NCBI GenBank assembly: GCA_017455225.1
Contig: JAFTBL010000039.1
Span: 1-20,322 of the forward strand
Direction: 5' to 3'
DNA: 20,322 bases
Source of the DNA: Oscillospiraceae bacterium
GTDB lineage: Bacteria > Bacillota_A > Clostridia > Oscillospirales > Oscillospiraceae
The translations under genes and the position numbers were made by a program. The notes below the pieces were generated by a model that worked only from the letters and a program-made list of their open reading frames with translations, ran no database searches and was not told the DNA's origin. Shown one piece after another: positions 5,604 through 12,185 of this stretch; position 1 is the stretch's first letter, and the number at the start of each line of letters is the position of its first letter.

Positions 5604-6704
5604 ATGCGACTGAAATCCATTGAAGAGATCGACAAAAACTTTGCCGCCGAGCAGGTGAGCTACGAGGGCATGACCACGTTCCACCTGCCCTGCAAGCCGT
5701 TCCAGATCCGGGGCATGTACCGCACCGCGCCGGGCGAATACTGGCGCTTGCCCATGGAGGTGGCGCAGCAGTGCAACGAGGCGCTGCAGGAGACGCAGCA
5801 TTGCCCCTCCGGCGGGCGCATCCGCTTCCGCACAGACAGCCGGCGTATCGTGATCAAATGCTCCATTCCCGACATGAAGCCCATGCATCATATGGCCTTT
5901 ACGGGAAGCCATTGCTTTGCGCTTTATGCCGACGGGGCGTATGTCAACACCTTCCGCCCCAACGTTTCCGGCAGCACGGAGTTTTCCCACCGGGCGGATC
6001 TGTACGCCTCTGACCAATACGAGTCGCTGCTGCGTCTGCCGGGCGGGAAGATGCAGCAGATCGAGATCTATTTCCCGCTTTACAGCCGGGTGAAGGACGT
6101 ATGGCTGGCGCTGGAGGACGGCGCCGCCGTGGAAGAGCCTGCGCCCTACGCACATGAAACGCCCTTTGTCTTTTACGGCACATCCGCCACGCAAGGTGGC
6201 TGCGTCTGTCAGCCGGGTAACAACTATCCGGCGTTTTTGAGCAGATGGCTGGATTCCGATTTTATCAATCTGGGCTTTTCAGACGGCGGCCGGGGCGACC
6301 CCGCCATGGCGGAGTACATCGCCACACTGCCTATGAGCGCGCTGGTGCTGGATTTTGACGGCAACACCCGCAGCGTGGAGAACGCGTGGAAGGTCTACGA
6401 GCCGTTTTTCAAGATCGTCCGCGCCGCCCGGCCGGGGCTGCCGATCATCTTTGCCACCATGCTGGGCACGCTGCGGGACGGGCAGACGGCGGGCATGCAC
6501 GAGGTCGTCCGCACGGCCTACGAGCATGCCGTGGCGGCCGGCGACAAGCTGGTGTGGTACATCAACGAGGAGGAACTGATCGCGCCCTACGGCGGAACGG
6601 AGGTCTGCACGGTGGACAGGCTCCACATCAACGATCTGGGCTCCTGGGCAGTGGCCAAGGGCATGGAGCCGCTGCTGCGCCGGGTGATCGAGGGTCAGGC
6701 GTAA
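5604..6704 (+). CDS. SGNH/GDSL-family esterase with N-terminal accessory domain
   Basis: This is a 366-residue hydrolase of the SGNH superfamily, which removes acyl groups from sugars or small molecules. Residues 20-175 resemble the beta-rich domain that precedes the catalytic part in the GxDLY-type SGNH hydrolases (FQIRGMYR, a GGRIRFRTDS strand pair, LPGGKMQQIEIYFPLYS). The catalytic domain starts at about residue 187 with FVFYGTSATQGGC, whose S194 is the expected nucleophile (block I). INLGFSDGGRGD supplies the block II glycine, DFDGN at 250-254 gives the block III asparagine, and VDRLHINDLG gives the Asp/His pair D338 and H341 (block V). All four SGNH positions are therefore present. No signal peptide, so cytoplasmic. 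AGAGGAG precedes the ATG. In this cluster it probably deacylates the imported substrate. Confidence 0.88.
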   Translation: MRLKSIEEIDKNFAAEQVSYEGMTTFHLPCKPFQIRGMYRTAPGEYWRLPMEVAQQCNEALQETQHCPSGGRIRFRTDSRRIVIKCSIPDMKPMHHMAFTGSHCFALYADGAYVNTFRPNVSGSTEFSHRADLYASDQYESLLRLPGGKMQQIEIYFPLYSRVKDVWLALEDGAAVEEPAPYAHETPFVFYGTSATQGGCVCQPGNNYPAFLSRWLDSDFINLGFSDGGRGDPAMAEYIATLPMSALVLDFDGNTRSVENAWKVYEPFFKIVRAARPGLPIIFATMLGTLRDGQTAGMHEVVRTAYEHAVAAGDKLVWYINEEELIAPYGGTEVCTVDRLHINDLGSWAVAKGMEPLLRRVIEGQA

Positions 6705-6725
6705 CGAAAAAAGAAAGCGAAAACA

Positions 6726-6751
6726 CCGTGCCGTGTGAGAACACGGCACGG
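6726..6751. terminator. Perfect 11-bp hairpin after the esterase gene
   Basis: CCGTGCCGTGT pairs perfectly with ACACGGCACGG across a GAGA tetraloop, 21 bases after the esterase stop. The plus strand has no T run after it. The minus strand has a T-rich run (TGTTTTCGCTTTCTTTTTT), so it would work better as a terminator for leftward transcription. Confidence 0.5.
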
Positions 6752-6930
6752 CGAGACTATCAAAATCGGCTATGCCGTTATCTGGCAGGAATATCTGGAT
6801 CTTGTAGAGCGGCTGCGAAAGAAAAGCACGCGATGCGATATACACACCACCGAGGTCTGACCCGAGTTACAAACCGGGTGAGGCTTGAATTAAATATGTT
6901 GCCATGAACCTGAAAAAGCTGGCAGAATGA

Positions 6931-6963
6931 AGCTGGAAAGGATCCCTTTTCCCTGGCTTTTTC
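6931..6963 (+). terminator. Imperfect hairpin followed by a T run
   Basis: AGCTGGAAAGG (6931-6941) partly pairs with CCTTTTCCCTGGCT downstream, and TTTTTCTT follows directly on the plus strand. The stem is imperfect, but the T run makes it the best plus-strand terminator candidate after the esterase gene. Confidence 0.4.
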
Positions 6964-6978
6964 TTCGCAGTATACGTA

Positions 6979-7015
6979 AGAACCCCTGTTTTCACCGCTT
7001 GAAAACAGGGGTTCT
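6979..7015. terminator. Perfect 15-bp hairpin
   Basis: AGAACCCCTGTTTTC (6979-6993) pairs perfectly with 7001-7015 across a seven-base loop (ACCGCTT). The arm ends in TTCT followed by TTG, giving a short T run on the plus strand. The outer A/T pairs make it symmetrical, so it could serve either convergent gene. Confidence 0.6.
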
Positions 7016-7027
7016 TTGACAGACTTA

Positions 7028-7071
7028 CATACCCAGGGCCTCCGGCCGAAAGGCCGGAGGCACTGTGTATG
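7028..7071 (-). terminator. Long GC-rich hairpin after the alpha/beta hydrolase gene
   Basis: GCCTCCGGCC (7038-7047) pairs perfectly with 7052-7061 across a GAAA tetraloop. The helix extends, after a G/A mismatch, through CATACCCAG (7028-7036) with CTGTGTATG (7063-7071), containing one more mismatch. It sits 12 bases after the minus-strand hydrolase stop. No T run follows on that strand, so it may protect the 3' end rather than terminate alone. Confidence 0.5.
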
Positions 7072-7083
7072 TATATTACGGGA

Positions 7084-7809
7084 CTATCGGGCGCGGCGTA
7101 TATCCTGCAGTACATACTGCACATACCGGCGCTTGGCCGCGTAGGTCAGGTCACAGTGCTTGCGCCCGGGCAGGATGTCGCAGGTGATCTCGTGACCCGT
7201 CTCGCGCATGGCAGCCACGAAGGGCTCTGTATGGCGGTGCAGATCCACGGAGGTGTCACCGGTGCAGTGGAAGAGATGATAAGGGACGCGGGGCATCTGC
7301 TCCACCTGATGAAGTGGCGACATGGCGCGCAGCGCCTCGTCCAGTGTACCCGGTTCATGGAAGAGGGCGCTGTACATGGTGCGGGGTAGATCGTTCCGCT
7401 CGGTATAGTGATACACCGCGTCGCAGACGGGGCTGTTGGCGATGCAGGAGACAGGGGTGCGCTTGGAACGCAGGGTGTAGAGCAGGGCGCCGTAGCCGCC
7501 CATACTCCGCCCGGTGGACACAACAGGGATGTGATCATCCAGCTCCAGCGCGTCGATCAGCACGTCTACGATCTCGTCGGTATAGGCCACGGCCTGCCGG
7601 TTCATCCATGCCCAAGGGTTGTTGTAGGGGATCACATACAGCAGACCGTGCTCGCCAAAGACGGCGCCGGCGTCGGTGTCAAAGGGGTACATGTTCGTGT
7701 TGTTCAGGCCGGGGAAATAGAGGATGATCCCCTGAATGGGCCGCTGGCAAATCTCGTGGTTCACATAGGCGAATTGGTTTAAATTTTCAAAGGTGATGAG
7801 CTTTTCCAT
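7084..7809 (-). CDS. Alpha/beta-hydrolase fold esterase or peptidase-like protein
   Basis: This 241-residue cytoplasmic protein has the order of motifs of alpha/beta hydrolases. An early strand and oxyanion-type loop is IILYFPGLNN (about 28-37). The nucleophile elbow GRSMGGYGAL has S102. The acid is probably D185 in FHCTGDTSVDL, and the histidine is H218 in LPGRKHCDLT. The GxSMGGYGAL elbow is shared by acyl-sugar and S-formylglutathione-type esterases and by prolyl oligopeptidase-like proteins, so substrate cannot be assigned. The ATG is preceded by GGAGG on the minus strand. It lies 12 bases after the LacI-family gene and is very probably cotranscribed with it, so its product likely acts on the compound that the regulator senses or that the divergent transporter imports. 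Confidence 0.85.
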   Translation of the reverse strand: MEKLITFENLNQFAYVNHEICQRPIQGIILYFPGLNNTNMYPFDTDAGAVFGEHGLLYVIPYNNPWAWMNRQAVAYTDEIVDVLIDALELDDHIPVVSTGRSMGGYGALLYTLRSKRTPVSCIANSPVCDAVYHYTERNDLPRTMYSALFHEPGTLDEALRAMSPLHQVEQMPRVPYHLFHCTGDTSVDLHRHTEPFVAAMRETGHEITCDILPGRKHCDLTYAAKRRYVQYVLQDIRRAR

Positions 7810-7821
7810 GGAAGCCTCCTT

Positions 7822-8898
7822 TCAGCCTTCGGCGGCGGTGAGCGGTTCGGTGCGGGCGGTGCCGGTGGAACCGCGCACCACCAACGTGGGTTGACACTGT
7901 ACCTGGAAGCGGGCATTGTTCCAGGAGGAACTCATCTGCACCCGGTTCAGCAGGGTGGTCAGCGCCGACTGGGCGATTACGCCCGGATAGTGCTCGATGG
8001 TGGTCAGCGATACCCGTGACATGCCGGAAAACAGCAGATTATCTGAGCCGATCACGGAGAAGTCCCGCGGGATGTCATAGCCATTTTCCGTCAGTGCATC
8101 CATCACGCCGTAGGCCAGCATATCGTTGACACAGATCAAACCGGTGATGTTGTTTTGATAGAGCTTTTTGCTCTGTGCCAGCGCGTAACCCACCCGGTAG
8201 TGAAAGCTGTTCTCGCTGAGATAGCCGGATCTGGCGTTGTTGCCGTTGAGCAGCAGCAGTCGATCCTCCGGCAGCACCTGCTTGATCTCGGATAGGATGC
8301 CGGCCACGCGGGTGGCGCGGGAGGTGGTAGCGCGGTCGGAGACGTGAGTGAGCACGGCGATGCTGGTGTGCCCGAGATCCAGCAGGTGTTTGGCGGCCAG
8401 AACGCCCGCCTGGAAGTTGTTCAGCTCCACAATATCGCCGGCCACGTTGCTGGCGCGGTCGCAGATGGTCACAATGGGGATCTGCAGCCGCGCATCGAGA
8501 AAGGCCTGCTCATTGTCGGGGGGATAGAGAAAGATCACACCCATCAGATGCTGGGACAGCGCCATCTGCAGCAGCGCTTCCTCCATGGCGGGATCGTGAT
8601 AGGTGCAGGCGGTGATGATGTTGATGGAGTGGGGCGCGGCGGCGCGATCCACTCCCTGCTGCATGGCGGCATAGTAGGGGTTGGTCAGCTGTACGGTAAC
8701 CACCAGAACCGTCTGGTTGGCGCCCACTGCCGGAGCGGGACGAAAGCTGTAATTCATGGCGGCAGCGGTGCGACGCACCTTTTCAATGGTTGCGGCAGGA
8801 AACGCGGCGGATTTGCCGTTCAAGATCATGGAAACGGTAGACTGCGATACCTCCGCCGCCCGGGCAATATCCTGCATGGTGGTTCGCTTGGCACACAT
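7822..8898 (-). CDS. LacI/GalR-family transcriptional regulator
   Basis: This 358-residue protein has a LacI-type helix-turn-helix at the N-terminus (TMQDIARAAEVSQSTVSMIL, starting at residue 7) and a periplasmic-binding-protein-like effector domain. Effector-domain hallmarks are LTNPYYAAMQQGVD, GVIFLYP, the IPIVTICDR pocket strand, AGVLAAKHLLDLGHTSIAVL, ICVNDMLAYGVMDAL and FSVIGSDNL. The hinge after the HTH (NYSFRPAPAVGANQT) lacks the usual leucine-containing A-R-x-L helix that inserts in the DNA minor groove. The GC-rich C-terminal tail (GSTGTARTEPLTAAEG) looks disordered. It is divergent from the long operon starting at 9268. Inverted repeats of the same type in front of both units suggest that it represses itself, the hydrolase and that operon. 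Confidence 0.93.
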   Translation of the reverse strand: MCAKRTTMQDIARAAEVSQSTVSMILNGKSAAFPAATIEKVRRTAAAMNYSFRPAPAVGANQTVLVVTVQLTNPYYAAMQQGVDRAAAPHSINIITACTYHDPAMEEALLQMALSQHLMGVIFLYPPDNEQAFLDARLQIPIVTICDRASNVAGDIVELNNFQAGVLAAKHLLDLGHTSIAVLTHVSDRATTSRATRVAGILSEIKQVLPEDRLLLLNGNNARSGYLSENSFHYRVGYALAQSKKLYQNNITGLICVNDMLAYGVMDALTENGYDIPRDFSVIGSDNLLFSGMSRVSLTTIEHYPGVIAQSALTTLLNRVQMSSSWNNARFQVQCQPTLVVRGSTGTARTEPLTAAEG

Positions 8899-8916
8899 AA
8901 GAGTCCCTCCCTGCGC

Positions 8917-8939
8917 GTTAAAGTCCCTCTTATTTTAAC
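8917..8939. promoter_or_regulatory. Candidate LacI-family operator, copy 1
   Basis: A 23-bp inverted repeat has arms GTTAAA (8917-8922) and TTTAAC (8934-8939). It overlaps the -10 box of the LacI promoter on the minus strand, as expected for autorepression. The same arms at the same separation recur at 9188-9210. Confidence 0.6.
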
Positions 8940-8959
8940 ATACCGCACCAAATTTTCAA
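8932..8959 (-). promoter_or_regulatory. Promoter of the LacI-hydrolase unit
   Basis: On the minus strand TTGAAA (plus coordinates 8954-8959), a 16-base spacer and TAAAAT (plus coordinates 8932-8937) precede the LacI ATG by about 34 bases. The ribosome binding site AGGGAGGGA lies between. The -10 box is within the candidate operator. Confidence 0.6.
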
Positions 8960-9123
8960 GGTATTTCCTACAGATTGCACTGCCTGTATCTGACAAAAAA
9001 TGTCCTATAAATTCATCCAAAACTGTAAAAAATTTACTAATAGAAATTATTGTAAAAGTGCCTATATTTTGCAGGGGAAATTTTCTACATTTAACAAAAC
9101 AACGGGAACGGGCAGAAAAACAG

Positions 9124-9152
9124 TTGACTATTCCGGCAGAATGTATTTTAAT
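9124..9152 (+). promoter_or_regulatory. Promoter of the phosphatase-transporter operon
   Basis: TTGACT at 9124-9129, 17 bases, and TTTAAT at 9147-9152 form a plausible sigma-A promoter. The predicted start is near 9160, leaving a leader of about 110 bases that contains the second inverted repeat at 9188-9210. Confidence 0.6.
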
Positions 9153-9187
9153 AATTTATATTAGAAGTTCAGCATCGCGCGTCCGGC

Positions 9188-9210
9188 GTTAAATCCCAAC
9201 AGAATTTAAC
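9188..9210. promoter_or_regulatory. Candidate LacI-family operator, copy 2
   Basis: GTTAAAT (9188-9194) and ATTTAAC (9204-9210) form a 23-bp inverted repeat with nine bases between the seven-base arms. Arm sequence and total length equal those of copy 1 at 8917-8939. Both are also preceded by GC. Located downstream of the promoter, it would block transcription by a bound repressor. Confidence 0.6.
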
Positions 9211-9267
9211 CCTAAAATTATCAGAATATTAGTAATAAATATCTCAAAATGACAGGGAAGGGAAAGC

Positions 9268-10386
9268 ATGGCAAAGATCTACTTGGTGCGGCATTGTGAA
9301 TCGGAAGGGAACGCCTGCCGCAGAACGCAGGCGCAGACAGACGCGCTGGTGACCACAAAGGGGTATGCGCAAGCGGAGATGCTGCGGCAGCGTTTCCGGG
9401 ACATTCCGGTGGATGCGGTCTACTCCAGCGATACATACCGGGCGCTGGCCACGGGGGAGCCCGTTGCGGCGGACCACGGTGCGCCGGTGCGGGTGCGCAT
9501 TTCCCTGCGCGAGCTGACCACGGGCGTGTGGGAGGACATGGCGTGGGGCAACATCGCGCAGGAATATCCGGAGGCAAACCGGGTGTGGTATGAAAGCCCG
9601 TGGGAGGCCATTACGCCGGGCGCCAGCTCCTTTGAACGGGCGGCGCAGCGAGTGATCCACTGTCTGCGCCGCATTGCCCGCGAGGTGGGTGAAAACGGCA
9701 CAGCCGTGGCCATATCCCACTCCTGCGCCATCAAATCCGCGCTGTGTCTGCTGATGGGCAAGCCCATCAGTGCCGGGAAAGAGGTACAGCACTCGGATAA
9801 CACCGCCGTCAGCCTGCTGCATGTGGACGCGGACGGCGGCATCACCATCGAGTATATGAACGACGCCTCCCATCTGCCGCCGGAGTTGTCGCGGGCGTGG
9901 AACGGTGTGGCGGGCGATGAGCTGAACATGGCGATCTGCCCCATCCGCATGCCGGAGCAGGAGGAGACGCTGTTGGCGTTGGCGGAGGCGGAGGCGAAGG
10001 AGCGGGGTGCGGCGTTTGACCGGGCGGCGTACCGGACGGAGCTCCATGTGCTGCTGGCCAGGCATCCGGGCTATGTGGCGCTGTCGTATCTGCACGGCAG
10101 GGTCACCGGCTTTGTCCGCCTGGAGCCGTGCCGGGCGGCGGGCTGTCCGGTTATCCGGACGATGTATGTTCTGCCGGAGTTGCGTGGCAAAGGCTATGCC
10201 GAGCAGCTCTTCGGCCACGCGACGTGGGTGCTGCGCTATTCCGACCAGTTCGACGTGGCCGTACCGGAGGACGCCACCGCGGAGGAACGGCGGGTCGCGG
10301 AGCGATTCCCCTTTGCCGCGGCGGAGAACGGCTACCGCAGGCTGCATCTGGCCTGCCGTCCGTGTCCTTATCCGATTCTGGCGTAA
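9268..10386 (+). CDS. Histidine phosphatase fused to a GNAT acetyltransferase
   Basis: This 372-residue protein joins two enzymes. Residues 1-200 form a phosphoglycerate-mutase-type histidine phosphatase: LVRHCESEGN holds the phospho-accepting H9 (the usual RHG is RHC here), YSSDTYRA gives R58, RELTTGVWE gives the acidic E82, and ISHSCAIK gives the second histidine H151. Residues about 215-365 resemble a GNAT N-acyltransferase: a long helix, GRVTGFVRLEP strands and MYVLPELRGKGYAEQLF, the acetyl-CoA-binding motif A with R/Q-x-x-G-x-G/A (R306-G-K-G-Y-A). It is the first gene of the transporter operon, with AGGGAAGGGA before the ATG. It could dephosphorylate and acylate, or sense, the imported compound; the substrate is unknown. 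The stop is 22 bases before the next gene. Confidence 0.85.
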   Translation: MAKIYLVRHCESEGNACRRTQAQTDALVTTKGYAQAEMLRQRFRDIPVDAVYSSDTYRALATGEPVAADHGAPVRVRISLRELTTGVWEDMAWGNIAQEYPEANRVWYESPWEAITPGASSFERAAQRVIHCLRRIAREVGENGTAVAISHSCAIKSALCLLMGKPISAGKEVQHSDNTAVSLLHVDADGGITIEYMNDASHLPPELSRAWNGVAGDELNMAICPIRMPEQEETLLALAEAEAKERGAAFDRAAYRTELHVLLARHPGYVALSYLHGRVTGFVRLEPCRAAGCPVIRTMYVLPELRGKGYAEQLFGHATWVLRYSDQFDVAVPEDATAEERRVAERFPFAAAENGYRRLHLACRPCPYPILA

Positions 10387-10408
10387 GGGATGGAAAGGAG
10401 CGAGCCCT

Positions 10409-11308
10409 ATGAGAGCACTTTCAAATAGTCGTCCGCCGGAGCTGGCGAAAAAGCGGAAAAAATGGTGGTTGGGCTACCTGCTGATCCTGCCGGGGGTGCT
10501 GCTGTTCGGCACCTTCACCTACTATCCTTTCGGGAAGACGATCCTATACTCCTTTGCCCTGACCGACCAGAGCGCCCAGTTTGTCAAGTGGGTTGGCCTG
10601 GGCAACTGGACGCGCATTCTGGGCAAGAGTGAAATGTGGCAGATTCTGCGGACGACGCTGGCCTTTGCGGGAATGAATCTGGTGCTGACCTTTGGCATTG
10701 CCATGGTCTTTGCCCTGCTGTGCGTCAAGAATGGAAAGGGCAGCCGGATCTATCAGACGCTGTTCGCCCTGCCCATGGCCATTGCCTCCTCTCCGGCGGC
10801 GGCCATCTGGCTGTTTATTTACCGGCAGGATGCGGGCATTCTCAATGAGCTGCTGGGCACCCATGTGGCTTGGATCCGCGAGACGGCCACGGCGCTGCCG
10901 GCGGTGTCCATTGTCACCGCGTGGATGCACATTGGCAGCAGCTTCATCTATCTGCTGGTGGGCTTCCGCAATGTGCCCACGGAGCTGCTGGAGGCCGCCA
11001 CCATCGACGGAGCCTCCTCCTGGCAGCGGGCGATCCGCATTATGATCCCCATGGCCTCGCCCCAGATTTTCTTTGTGCTGTTTCTGAACATCACCAGCGC
11101 GTTCCGCTCATTTGCGCAGATCAAGCTGATGACAGGTGGAGGCCCCGCCGGCGCCACCAAGACGCTGATCCATGAGGTCTACACGGAGGCGATGGTCAAC
11201 GGCCGGTTTATGAACGCCTGTGTCTACGCGCTGATCCTGTTCCTGCTCATCTTCCTGACTACGCGGGTGCAGTTCCTGATGGAGAAAAGGATGGTGCACT
11301 ATCAATGA
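10409..11308 (+). CDS. ABC transporter permease, MalF/UgpA-like
   Basis: This 299-residue channel subunit has a short basic N-terminus (ELAKKRKKWW), a first helix GYLLILPGVLLFGTFTYYP typical of the UgpA/LacF group, and an EAA loop EAATIDGASSWQRAIRIMIP starting at residue 195. Downstream, MTGGGPAGATKTLIHEVYTEA is the standard signature of sugar and glycerol-phosphate permeases of this group. The frame stays open well upstream to about 10007, but that part overlaps the preceding gene; the ATG at 10409 with GGAAAGGAG before it is the real start. Its stop overlaps the next gene's start as ATGA, so translation is coupled. Confidence 0.93.
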   Translation: MRALSNSRPPELAKKRKKWWLGYLLILPGVLLFGTFTYYPFGKTILYSFALTDQSAQFVKWVGLGNWTRILGKSEMWQILRTTLAFAGMNLVLTFGIAMVFALLCVKNGKGSRIYQTLFALPMAIASSPAAAIWLFIYRQDAGILNELLGTHVAWIRETATALPAVSIVTAWMHIGSSFIYLLVGFRNVPTELLEAATIDGASSWQRAIRIMIPMASPQIFFVLFLNITSAFRSFAQIKLMTGGGPAGATKTLIHEVYTEAMVNGRFMNACVYALILFLLIFLTTRVQFLMEKRMVHYQ

Positions 11309-12138
11309 ATTTGAAGAATAAAAAGACGGCGAAGGAGCTTCTCATCCTGATCGGAAAGATCGCGCTGGGGCTGGCGTTTGTATCGCCCATTCTCATCTGC
11401 CTGCTGTTCAGCATTCAGCCCAACAGTGAGGTGGGCACCGCGCCGCTGCATCTGTTCACGCATCACCCCACGCTGGATAATTACGTCTTCGTGCTGAAAA
11501 ATGTGCCGGTGTTGCGGTACTTGCTGAACACACTGTTCATGTGTGTCGTGTGCATTTTCTGCCAGCTCATTTTCGCGTGTCTGGCATCCTACGCCTTTGT
11601 GTTCATCGACTTTCCCGCCAAACGTCTGCTCTTCACGCTGGTGCTGGCCACCATGATGATCCCGGGCGATGTGGTGGTACTGACCAACTATGTGACCGTG
11701 CAGGATCTGAGTCTGATGAACACCTACGCGGCGCTGGTCATCACGGGACTGGTTTCCGGTACCGCCATCTTTATGATGCGGCAGTACTTTATGACGCTGC
11801 CCAAGGAGCTGAAGGAGGCGGCTACGCTGGACGGCTGCGGCGAGATGCGGTTTTTGTTTCGCGTGGCTATGCCGCTGGCCGTTCCCACCGCCGCGGCGCT
11901 GGCCATTCAGGCGTTTATCCACACCTTCAACGCCTACTTCTGGCCGCTGCTGGTGACCACCCAGGCGGAAATGCGCACCGTGCAGATCGGTATGGCCGAC
12001 CTGATGAGCGGCGAATCCGTCCACTACGGCAATGTGCTGGCCGGCGCGGTGCTGTGTATGGTTCCGTCAGTGGTGGCGTTCATTTTCGGGCAGGATTACA
12101 TCATTAAAGGTATGACCGCCGGCGCGGTCAAGGGCTGA
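11305..12138 (+). CDS. ABC transporter permease, MalG/UgpE-like
   Basis: This 277-residue subunit pairs with the previous one; the genes overlap by four bases (ATGA). The EAA loop is EAATLDGCGEMRFLFRVAMP from residue 171. The segment FNAYFWPLLVTTQAEMRTVQIGMADL strongly recalls the UgpE subset of the family, whose members import sn-glycerol-3-phosphate and glycerophosphodiesters, although maltose-type permeases have related sequences here. It ends FGQDYIIKGMTAGAVKG, the normal C-terminus of the family. The Ugp resemblance is a recollection of the family pattern, not a search result. No ATPase gene is present in the operon. Confidence 0.93.
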   Translation: MNLKNKKTAKELLILIGKIALGLAFVSPILICLLFSIQPNSEVGTAPLHLFTHHPTLDNYVFVLKNVPVLRYLLNTLFMCVVCIFCQLIFACLASYAFVFIDFPAKRLLFTLVLATMMIPGDVVVLTNYVTVQDLSLMNTYAALVITGLVSGTAIFMMRQYFMTLPKELKEAATLDGCGEMRFLFRVAMPLAVPTAAALAIQAFIHTFNAYFWPLLVTTQAEMRTVQIGMADLMSGESVHYGNVLAGAVLCMVPSVVAFIFGQDYIIKGMTAGAVKG

Positions 12139-12185
12139 ATAAGTTTCACATTCACACATTCAGAGTGACAGGGAGGGCATTGATT

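Larger units (their letters stand above)
6705..7083. other. Convergent, hairpin-rich intergenic region
   Basis: No confident gene lies in these 379 bases between the convergent esterase and alpha/beta hydrolase genes. At least five inverted repeats occur in series (6726-6751, 6860-6879, 6931-6957, 6979-7015 and 7028-7071). A frame open from about 6723 to 6860 translates to a protein-like segment (KIGYAVIWQEYLDLVERL and onward) but has no start codon with a ribosome binding site. Confidence 0.7.
8899..9267. other. AT-rich divergent control region
   Basis: These 369 bases separate the LacI gene from the long operon and are far richer in A and T than the surrounding genes. They hold the two divergent promoters and the two matching inverted repeats. 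No small gene with a convincing ribosome binding site was seen between them. Confidence 0.8.

Noticed and set aside
10007..10408. Possible 134-residue N-terminal extension of the permease at 10409
   Set aside because: This part is arginine- and serine-rich, overlaps the phosphatase-GNAT gene in another frame, and precedes a good ribosome binding site and ATG at 10409.
12165..12185. GTG at 12165 as start of the solute-binding protein
   Set aside because: It would place seven residues, encoded by the ribosome binding site itself, ahead of a perfect lipoprotein signal starting at the ATG at 12186.
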